Shown one piece after another: positions 55,801 to 64,000 of a stretch of 64,000 nucleotides of DNA. The stretch covers positions 55,934,001 to 55,998,000 of the forward strand of contig CM043697.1 in NCBI GenBank assembly GCA_023935145.1, written 5' to 3'. Below the pieces are notes generated by a model that saw only the letters and a list, made by a program, of their open reading frames with translations, ran no database searches and had not been told where the DNA came from. The stretch's first letter is position 1. Each line of letters begins with the position of its first letter. Source of the DNA: Bretschneidera sinensis (Eukaryota > Streptophyta > Magnoliopsida > Brassicales > Akaniaceae). The position numbers were made by a program, and so were the translations under genes.

Positions 55801-58800
55801 TGGTTAAATTGGCTTCCAGGCCACGAGGAGTCATACAATCCTTCTTTAGAATACATCCCAACACAAGAAGAGATCAATGCTTATCAGCTGATGTATGAGG
55901 AAGACCGACCAAAATTTATACCTAAAAGGTACCGTGCGATGCCCCTCAAGAGTGTTTAGTTAATGTTCATTTGTTTGTCTTGTTTGATAGTTGGACATTT
56001 AGCATCTTAACCAATTTCAATGTGCTTAGGTTCACATCTTTTAGAGGCATCCCAGCATATGAGAATGCTGTTAAGGAATCTTTTGAACGTTGTTTGGATC
56101 TATACATGTGCCCAAGGGTTCGGAAAAAAAGGGTAAGTGAGAGACCCAAACAGAAGGAAACCTTTTGTGGTGGTCCAAAAAGTTTATTTTGATTGTAATC
56201 TTGTGAGATTTTGAATTTTTCGATACTGCTTTTTTTAATCTCCGAAGAACAATTAATTTGATGAAAGCTTCTCCGTTCCAACACTTCCGTGTTTCAGATT
56301 AATATTGATCCTGAATCTTTGAAGCCCAAGCTACCAAATCGAAAAGATCTTAGGCCTTACCCAGTTACATGCTATCTTGAGTATATAGGTCACAAGGGTG
56401 CAGTTATGTCAATATCTACTGAAGCTTCGGGGCAGTGGATTGCTTCAGGTTTAGATTTTCTTCTTCGATATTCATTGTGTTTTCTGTTTGAAAATTAAAA
56501 CTTGTGGAATGTGGATTTTATATTCCCTTCTGCTTTTTAAAAGGTTCAACTGATGGAACCATTCGTATTTGGGAAGTGGAGACTGGTAGATGTCTTAGAA
56601 TCTGGGAGGTTGGTGCAGCTGTTCAGTGTGTAGCATGGAATCCTTTGCCTGAGCTTCCTATCTTGGCAGTCTCCACGTAAGGCTGATTGCTTCTATTTTA
56701 AAAAAATTTAGTCTTCTCTAATATGTGGATTATTTCTCATGTGTAAATCAACTAATGAATTTCACAGGGGACAAGATGTACTTATTTTGAACAGCGGATT
56801 TGGGAATGAAGAGGACCAGAAAAAGATTAAGGAACTTTTGCGTGTTGAAAACCTTACAGCACCAGATGACTCTAGTCAGTGTGAAATAGATTCTTTTCTT
56901 TAATATCTTGTATAAGATGATATTTTTTGTCTGATTTTTCTTATTATTGCACAATGCATTTTGTATGATAGGCAACATGGGATCTGTTGTGAGCTGGCTT
57001 CAAGATGACGAGCATGATGGAATCAGGCTAAGGCATTTTAAGGTACTTTTGCAATCCCCTCCCTCTTTTATTCATTTTTAGTTGAAATTGTCTAGCAGTA
57101 GTCTTGGACCTCCAGATGAATTTAACAGCTTGCATCGTTGGGCTCTTGCAGAATGTATCTTCGGTGGAATGGCATCGTAAAGGAGACTACCTCTCTACAG
57201 TGATGCCAGCTGATATCCTTTTGTTAACCTCAGAAGTTTTTATTCTTTTTCAAGTGTAAATATATCCCATTTTCCAGTTGATAGTCTCATCTTGTTTTGG
57301 ATGATTTTGGTTAGAAATAATTGGTTTAGTCATTTTCAAGGATTTCTTTGACTGTTTTTACGTGAATCAAGAGCAATTCTCATGCACCAGCTCTCTAAAA
57401 AGCTTACCCAAAGAATTCCATTTAAGTTGCACGGACTTCCAGTATCATCAGTTTTTCATCCTACTCGTTCCATCTTCTTCGTTGCAACGAAGAATAATGT
57501 TCGTGTTTATGACTTGTTGAAGCAAAAGCTCATTAAAAAGCTGGAGACTGGGCTCCGTGAAGTCTCCTCAATTGCAATTCATCCTGCTGGTATTTTCTCA
57601 ATTCTCAGTTAATTCTTTTTTCGTGGATTTAATTTGTTTGATTGATATTCTATATTTTTAATTTTTTTGTATGTGTCGGGGTGTGATTTAGCATTCCTGT
57701 TTTCCAACTAGCTTTTAAATGTTCATGTCATGCCTTCCATGCAGGTGATAATGTTATCGTCGGTAGCAAAGAGGGAAAAATGTGTTGGTTTGACATGGAC
57801 CTCTCATCTAAACCTTACAGAATTCTCAAGTATGTGACCTCACCTTTATCCAGTCTAATTAAAATAGATAAAAAAATGTTTTTATTTCCGTCCGGTATTG
57901 TGAAGTCTCTAGCACACGTCTTGTCTATAATCTGTTGCATTACATTTAATTATGTGCTTTATTATATGTGGTGATTCATCTCTGATATGACTTTGGAATT
58001 TCTCAGGAATCATCCCAAAGACATTACCAATGTGGCCTTTCATCGTTCATACCCACTATTTGCTTCATGTTCTGATGACTGCACAACATATGTTTTTCAT
58101 GGCATGGTTTATGCTGATCTTGACCAGAACCCACTTATAGTTCCACTAGAAATTCTCCGGGGTCATACTAGCTCAAATGGAAGAGGTGAGTGCTTTAAAT
58201 TCATGACATATTATATTGTTTTTCTATAGGCAGCTGGGAATGAAAAGATAATAGCATTTGTTTAATGGTTTGGGCATATTAAATAAATTGAATCCATATT
58301 TTAGACGCTTAGACAACTATATCATGTGTATGTGCGTGTGCATAGGTTGACTCAATGTAGAATTGTTAAAAGTTCCAAATTTGATCCAGAGTTTCTTCAA
58401 CTTAGATAGTTGGCTCAACTTAAACTTGGTAGATATCCAGTTAGAGAACAAGCTTAACTAAATTTAGTTATTAGAGGGCTATAGAATTGGCCTATTAGCA
58501 AAAACAATAAAATAAAAATAAAAATAGAGTTTATCAACCATATTAACAATAAATAAAAGGTACCTAGCTGATGATCTATGATATTTAGTGGCTTCTTGTG
58601 GTATCTGATTAACAATATTAGTTTCTCATCAAGCTTTACCAAAGGGCTTCATATATTAATGAACCATTGAGTTTTAAGCCTCCAGCGTACATAAGTAGAT
58701 AATAAATAGATTATCATTACATGTCCTATGGACTCTACCGTTGTGACATTGTTATGTCATTTATTTTTGCACTGTTCCTGTTGTCTTTTATTGGAGTTTG

Positions 58801-59072
58801 TCTGAAGGCAGTTGAGAATCCTGGTCAAATACTTCAGGCTTTAAGTATTCGACCAGCACACACACGCACATAGCATGCGAAACTTGATATGTCCCATTCG
58901 TTCTATATCTGAGGCAGCTAAAATTAAATGTGTTTGCCATGTTTGACATAAAACTAATTATTGTGTTTCTTGTGGCTGTATTGCAGGAGTAATGGACTGT
59001 AAGTTCCATCCTAGACAGCCCTGGTTATTCACTGCAGGGGCTGATTCATCAATCAAACTTTATTGTCATTAA
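52816..59072 (+). CDS. BOP1: BOP1, ribosome biogenesis WD40 protein (18 exons)
   Basis: Nucleolar BOP1/Erb1 homologue, a subunit of the PeBoW complex (with PES and WDR12) needed for pre-rRNA processing and 60S assembly. Exons: 52816-53019, 53534-53674, 54095-54208, 54317-54471, 54991-55108, 55230-55331, 55561-55717, 55820-55928, 56030-56132, 56298-56448, 56544-56676, 56768-56874, 56972-57042, 57152-57212, 57362-57589, 57745-57829, 58007-58185, 58987-59072. All phases agree, and the 2,304-nt CDS gives 767 aa, close to the ~750 aa of plant BOP1. The N-terminus is Lys-rich (13-40) then acidic (60-153). The BOP1NT domain spans about 160-420 ([28 protein letters not shown], [20 protein letters not shown]). 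WD40 repeats run from about 427 ([24 protein letters not shown]) to the end (DSSIKLYCH). Introns are GT-AG except intron 14, which is AT-AC. The gene looks functional. Confidence 0.93.
57213..57361 (+). other. U12-type AT-AC intron (BOP1 intron 14)
   Basis: The intron starts ATATCCTTTT, the canonical U12 5' splice site, and ends AC. A branch-point-like TTCTTTGAC (57344-57352; consensus TTCCTTRAY, one mismatch) places the adenosine at 57351, 10 nt from the splice site. Splicing joins GCTG to GTGAATCA, giving an uninterrupted [12 protein letters not shown] reading. No GT-AG pair there keeps the frame and the conserved residues. Confidence 0.88.
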
Positions 59073-59279
59073 GATGACCTGAAAGGATGGTAGTTTATTG
59101 GGGAAGCTTCTGTCACCATGATGATTTGAGGAAATGCAACATGCATTAAGTCACACAGGCTGAATCATCAATCAAACTTTATTGTCATTAAGATGACCTG
59201 AAAGGACGGTAGTTTATTGGTGAAGCTTTTGTCACCATGATGATTTGAGGAAATGCCACACGCATTAAGTCACACAGGC
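59042..59279 (+). repeat. 119-bp tandem duplication over the BOP1 stop and 3' UTR
   Basis: Unit 1 (59042-59160) starts within the last codons (GATTCATCAATCAAACTTTA). Unit 2 (59161-59279) repeats it with about eight changes. The second unit therefore carries an untranslated copy of the final ~10 codons and stop. Confidence 0.9.
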
Positions 59280-59879
59280 TTGAAAAGATTCAAGTTTTAT
59301 GATAAATGGAGATTGTTTGGATCTGCTTAGAGTCTGAATTGTCTTGTGTGTTAGAAAACATTTGGTCTTACAAATGGACAAACTGTCCAACAAGTGAGTT
59401 TGGGGCACCAATTCACTAAACTGGCTCATGATTATGATAGTAACATAATTTATTTTTTTTCTTTTAACAGAAATTGTTTCTTTTTCAAGTCTACGTTTGT
59501 ATTGCGCTGGGTATTGGGATATTTTTTTCTTCGTATTCATGAAAATGTCTGGTTTTGAATTGCTTCCATGGGGTTGCTTGATTGGGCATATAATTGGTTT
59601 GGATGATGAGATGAAATTGAGTTCCGTGGCCATTGTTGTGCAAGCCATAAGCATATAACAATGCAACGGAACCCTTATCTTTGATACCCTCCTTCCCTGC
59701 TTCCAACACAAAGGTATACTTAAACAGATTTGATGCTATGTGGACCACATAAGTAGAATGTAGAAACCTGATTGAAAACACTTGGCGCCAACACAGCCGA
59801 GGCTACCCCTGGCTTTTTCCCTTACGTCTAAGATCAAGCTACCTTATTGTGATATACGACAGGGGAGCAAGGGTGGCTT
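59280..59879. other. Region downstream of BOP1, nothing firm
   Basis: Probably the remaining 3' UTR and spacer. A minus-strand open frame of about 96 codons (59491-59781) has no features I recognise and is not called. Confidence 0.4.
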
Positions 59880-60144
59880 TTAAGGACAGAATTGGGGACC
59901 TTGAAAACAAAGTTAGTGACTTGCATAATCAACTCCTTGAAGAGGAAAGCCTATGCTGAATGCAAAGATCCCAAATCAAAGGGATCAGAGTACTAGATAC
60001 TTGCACTGGATTGCCTCCCTCAGAAGAGCAAGGAACGGGATTGAGCAGATCAAAACTGAAAACCACTGTTGGTTATCATACCCATCACAGGTTGAAGAAG
60101 CTTTTATTTCCCACTTTGAAGATGATCTTGTGTTAACAAGATGA
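59880..60144 (+). pseudogene. LINE ORF2 fragment upstream of the RT domain
   Basis: Broken frames read VAFKDRIGDLENKVSDLHNQ and LLEEES, then QSTRYLHWIASLRRARNGIE, QIKTENHCW and QVEEAFISHFEDDL. This resembles the plant LINE linker between endonuclease and RT, in which the family text is like NTKFFH...RRRRNRI..I...G.W......EAF..HF. It is short and degenerate. Confidence 0.5.
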
Positions 60145-61290
60145 CCTGATTGTACTGGAGCTTAAGGGGAAAAGGGCTGATGTGGACATCCCAACCTTAA
60201 ATTAGTATCACAAAGGCTCACTTATGGCTTCTTTACTGGACAGGAAATCAAATAGGTCGTTTTTCAAATGGGTTGTCTTCAAGCTACAGGTACAGATGTA
60301 TCCCGAGATTATTTGTCTCTCAGAAATGTTGGAACGTGTTCCTTCAGTCCGGTTTCCTTATGAAAGAGATGAACGAGACTTTACTAGCCCTAATCCTAAA
60401 GACAGAAGAGTCCAGAGAAAGTCACTGATTGGCACCCTACCAGACCATGTAATGTATGTTCGGCCCCAAAACCTCACCAACGGATAGATTTTTACTTGTA
60501 TCGGATCTAAAATTCATTTTTGTTTCGGGATGAAAATTTTATTAATAATTTTTAAAAAATTTATTGGTAATGTTAATTATATATGGACGTTATTAGTGAA
60601 ATTTTTCAAAATTACCGATCAAATTTACTCCCAAGTGCAAAAATAAGTTTTACACCCATTGTAAACAAGAATTTCCTTTGTGTGATTGAGACAAAAAAAT
60701 CCGAACGGAATAAAATAAAAATAGAATTCATTTCATTTTCAGATGAATTTAAAAAAGAATTCATTATAAATGAATTGAAATTGATTTTTTATGTTTGATT
60801 TTCTTACTTTAAATTGTAAAATTTATTTAAATTTTCGTATTTAAAATCTTTGAATTAAATGAAAAATTCAATTTCAATAGAATTTACAACAAAATAATTC
60901 AATTCCATATTGAATTTATTTCGAAATGAATTTTAATTTTTTTTTTTCAAACGTGACAATTACAAAATTCAAAAGTTTTAAAATGAATTCTGTAAAACCT
61001 ATAAAGTTTTATTATTTTAAACAAAGTGAAAATGGTTGATTTTCTTGGCGTTGTAAATAGGTCTGGGAAGTAACTTGCTTTGGAGATGAACTTAAGACAA
61101 GAAAAAGCGCATTTGGGACAAAATTCCCATTCCCAAGGCTGCTCGAACTGCCTCAAAATCTCCTCAGTAACTTGTGGGAAAAGGATAAAAGGAAAATTCA
61201 TTATACTAGGTAGGCATTAATGAAGGAAATTATTGTTTACTGAAAAGGGTCCCACCTGTTCACATTGATTGTATCTTGTGGGCTATTGGG
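60145..61290. other. AT-rich spacer, nothing recognised
   Basis: An 87-codon frame (60224-60487) is present but matches nothing I know. The stretch 60500-60960 is very AT-rich with many GAATTC/AATTCA-like words. No gene is called. Confidence 0.4.
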
Positions 61291-61300
61291 CAACACCGAG

Positions 61301-61876
61301 ACCTGATCACCTTTGAAAAGAACATCTCCCAAATGTGTCAAAAAGTTGTTGAATCCCAGTCCCTTGTGATTGTATCTAGACAGCTAACTCACAACACCAG
61401 AAATCCGCATGGTTAAAAAACTACTCTAAATATATGGATTTCATGACACTATATTTACAATAACGGCTCACAACTGACAAATCATATGCAGCCACACATC
61501 AAATGGAAACGTGTTGACATATACAGGAGCAGATGTTCGTTTCAAAAATAATTTTTGCCTTAAAATTTCGTTATTCGGAAACACCGATACCTGATCACCT
61601 TTGAAAAGAACATAACGTACCCCTATGATGAGTCAAAAAGTTGTTGAATCCCAGTCCCCTGTGCTTGTATCTAGACAGCCAACTCACAACACCAGAAATC
61701 GGCATGAGTTAAAAAACTGCTCTAAATATATGGATTTCATAACACTCTTTTTAAAACGGCTCACAACTGACAAATCATATGCAGCTACACATCAAATGGA
61801 AACGTGTTGACATATACAGGAGCAGATGTTCACTTCAAAAATAATTTTTGCCTTAAAATTCCTCTAGTTGGGTCAC
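61301..61876. repeat. 288-bp tandem duplication
   Basis: ACCTGATCACCTTTGAAAAG recurs at 61301 and 61589, and the two ~288-bp units match along their length to AATAATTTTTGCCTTAAAAT, with small indels. No coding content is seen. It lies downstream of the NFU stop, possibly in or near its 3' end. Confidence 0.88.
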
Positions 61877-62002
61877 AATATTTCATTTAACAATGATTTT
61901 TTTAGCAAAATTCAGAAACTGTACAGAATATATTCCACTATTCATACAGGTTCTACTAGCGTGCCATAACTCTTTATTTGTAGAAGATACATTGTCAATA
62001 AA

Positions 62003-62191
62003 CTATAGAAGTTGAACTGCTGCAATCGCTGGGATTTTCTCCCGCAATTTCTGGGTAACGGCTACACGAACAGTCATAACTCCAGCTGCTGGACCTGTAA
62101 TTTTAATTTTCACAATTGGCTCTTCAATTGCCACTAATTCAAGAGACCCACCTGCTGCTCCAACAAGGTAAGGCCTAATTTCTTCAAGTAC
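62003..62191 (-). CDS. Last exon of plastid-type NFU (NifU-like) scaffold protein
   Basis: A minus-strand terminal exon of 63 codons with a CAG acceptor just before 62191 and a TAG stop at 62003-62005. It encodes [20 protein letters not shown], then [16 protein letters not shown], then [16 protein letters not shown], ending AIAAVQLL. This matches the C-terminal degenerate NFU domain of plant chloroplast NFU1-3, which lacks the CxxC cluster ligands (none is present here). The family delivers 4Fe-4S clusters to photosystem I and other plastid proteins. Upstream exons are not recognised within 62192-64000 and probably lie beyond the right edge. The following intron contains LINE debris. Confidence 0.8.
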   Translation of the reverse strand, partial: VLEEIRPYLVGAAGGSLELVAIEEPIVKIKITGPAAGVMTVRVAVTQKLREKIPAIAAVQLL

Positions 62192-62859
62192 CTGACATCA
62201 TTTACAAGTACACAATCTATTAACACTCAATCAAGCAAAAGAAGTGAAATTCAGTATTATGTTTGAGAGTTAATAATTGCAAATAAGAGAAGTTCATAAT
62301 TGCAGATAGGAGCATACACATGTACCAAGAATTCTTACATGAAATGAAAAGAAGCCGAAGTTATTTTAGCCCTGTGGACCATATACTCAAAACTTACTTC
62401 TTGCATATGTACTCCTCTAAAAACACATGCTAGTGTATAGGGGAAAGTCTTGCTATTATCCTAGACCACATGTTTTTTCATGTTCTTAGCAGTCGACATT
62501 CAGGTCAGCAGGAACCCTACACATGCACATCCACCCCTTCGGTCGATTCTTTTTGGGCATCAACAGGCCATTGGAAGCGATTAGAGACAGATTGCTCAGT
62601 ATAGGTTTTTGGTTTAGTAGTAAACTTTTTTGTAAATGAAGAAGACCTCATATATTAATTTACTATATTGTAGATAATTTTGTAATTGATTACACCCCCT
62701 TTGTGCATTTTCATTCAGTCATTTACTTGTAAAGAAAAAACTTTTAAGAAATGTGTAAGAATGACATTCTAATTTGATATCTTGGAATTGTTTAATACAT
62801 TTTTTTTTTAAAAATTAATCGATTGACCAATTAAATGACAAGCATGTGATTTTATCATT
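62192..62859 (-). other. Probable NFU intron, nothing else recognised
   Basis: It starts (minus strand) with the CAG acceptor. No further exon, repeat or RNA gene is evident. Confidence 0.45.
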
Positions 62860-63790
62860 ATTTTTATCAACTCAACTTAACACAACATTAGTCCCAAACA
62901 AGCTGAGGCAGCTGTATGAATCTTTTTTCTTGTATCCTATTTACTGCTAAACTTTCTGGTATTTTCTTTGATGAAAAATATTTTTTCACATTTTCAACGC
63001 GGTTTTAGGTCTACCCTTTCTCTTTCATCCTTTCCATTTGGTGCTACCCACTCTTCGACACCGATGCATCTGTTAGTCTGTGTTGGACATGTCCAAACCA
63101 TCAAAAATGATCTTCCTTCAAATTATAATTAATAGTCTCCACCTGTACCTTGTTTCGGTTGTTCAAAGAGATAGTTGAGTGACTAACGATCCCAAAAGCT
63201 TAAGCTAATGGGAAAGGGCCAACTATTCCTTTTCAACTCTAACATGTCCCCTCATGTGCAAGTGATTAATGTGCTTTGCACAAAGGCCCAAGTGTAGCAA
63301 AGGCACTAGGTGAAGAATTAATGAGGGAATGGAAGAAAGGGAGTGTCCCGATATTTGAACATAGGACACCTGCTATTATACCATCTTAAAGAGATAATTG
63401 GGCGAACAATTATCTCAAAACTTTAAAACCGGCAGGAAATTACCCAACTATTCCTTTTAAACACTCTCACATCAGCCACACTCATTTTATGGACATGTTG
63501 CTCTTCACTACCTAACACTCAATACAGCAGAGCACAGTCGACATAATAATAGATTTATTAAATTTACCCCTCAACTTAGAAGGTACTTCACAATTATATA
63601 GCACCTCTATCGCACTTCTCCACTTTATCCACCCTGATCTGATTTTGTGGGTATCATCCTCCTCAATATCTTTTCTTTTTTGTATAATAGAACCTAAGTA
63701 CCAAAAATAGTTACTCTTGGGTATCATTTGTTTTTTGATAAGAAAATATATACCATAAAAGAGCACCAAGAGGTTGCCGCCCATGTACAA
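62860..63790 (-). pseudogene. RTE-type LINE 3' fragment with an insertion
   Basis: Minus strand from 63790: YFWYLGSIIQKRKDIEEDDT, then HKIRSGWIKWRSAIEVLYNC, VPSKLRGKFNKSI and CCIEC with a stop. It reads on as KMSVADVRVF-like text to about 63470. After a gap it continues at about 63120-62880 with WFGHVQHRLTDASV, KGRPKTAL, and a terminal stretch reading RIQEKRFIQLPQLVWD, typical of the RTE 3' end. About 63130-63465 is an unrelated insertion that contains words similar to AGAGATAGTTGAGTGAC...CCAAAAGCTTAAGCTAATGGG. No intact frame remains. Confidence 0.65.
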
Positions 63791-63849
63791 AAAAAACTAT
63801 CTACAAGATTGAGCTTCTATGAATCTACAAGGTGAATCTCATTTTCAAA

Positions 63850-64000
63850 AAAGGTTCCCCTCAAGCAAAAAAACAGGAGTATTATTAACCCACCAATCTT
63901 TATGAGAATTAATCGATCTTTCCACCCCATCAAAAGCTCTGTTCCTTTTTAACCAAGCCATCCAACAAATTGAGAGTGGGATCAAGGCGATGATCTTCTC
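63850..64000 (-). pseudogene. LINE C-terminal fragment at the window edge
   Basis: The minus-strand reading from 64000, EKIIALIPLSICWMAWLKRN, RAFDGVERSI, HKDWW, resembles the conserved tail after the zf-RVT domain of plant L1-type LINEs (W..WKERN.R.FEG.E). It is cut by the window end and followed leftward by poly-A-like AAAAAAAC runs. Confidence 0.45.

Noticed and set aside
59491..59781. 96-codon minus-strand frame downstream of BOP1
   Set aside because: No recognisable domain, no splice context, overlaps other short frames; insufficient support.
60224..60487. 87-codon plus-strand frame
   Set aside because: No recognised similarity and it is surrounded by LINE scraps and AT-rich DNA.

Overview
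The window is nuclear DNA from a flowering plant, most likely a eudicot. It contains a spliced 18-exon BOP1 gene with plant-type promoter motifs, the last exon of a plastid-type NFU gene, and plant-specific retrotransposon lineages (Athila, CRM, Tekay, probable Tat). I could not identify the species. About 80% of the window (1 to roughly 50.6 kb) is a nest of LTR retrotransposons. The host genes lie in the last 12 kb.

Layout. 1-6967: right part of an Athila element (broken gag, protease, env-position ORF, 3' LTR). 6968-7690: degenerate short tandem repeats, including four copies of a ~53-bp unit. 7760-18738 and 24661-24848: a reverse-strand Tekay/Del chromovirus (tandem LTRs, chromodomain, integrase). 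It is split by a reverse-strand CRM-type element (10201-16581, TSD ATTAT/ATTCT) and by a complete non-autonomous Athila derivative, family A (18739-24660, TSD CTCAC). 24849-40719: three family-B Athila derivatives that keep only gag (B1, B2, B3). B3 (34513-40719) is complete, with TSD AGGTA, and sits inside a 53-bp tandem array. 40720-42376: the rest of that array, a 52-bp array and a probable Tat LTR. 42377-48242: a second family-A-like element (A2). 48243-50597: a reverse-strand ORF and an LTR that look like the end of a Tat element. 51389-51900: an RNase H domain remnant of a LINE. 52816-59072: BOP1, ribosome biogenesis WD40 protein, 18 exons, 767 codons, one U12-type AT-AC intron. 59880-61880: a LINE scrap and a 288-bp tandem duplication. 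62003-62191, minus strand: last exon of the NFU gene. 62860-64000: LINE debris, probably in its upstream intron.

How the parts relate. No Athila element seen here encodes a complete reverse transcriptase or integrase. Families A and B keep LTRs, a tRNA-Asp primer site, polypurine tracts, some gag, and a conserved hairpin block. They must have moved using proteins supplied in trans. The most striking observation is that the A, A2 and B LTRs all carry a copy of the plant snRNA-gene upstream sequence element (RTCCCACATCG) exactly 33 bp upstream of a TATATAAG box. This holds in seven LTR copies whose surrounding sequence has diverged, and the spacing matches the one used by Pol II snRNA promoters. 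Boundaries of elements and exons were read by eye. Clade names rest on remembered motifs, not on a search.
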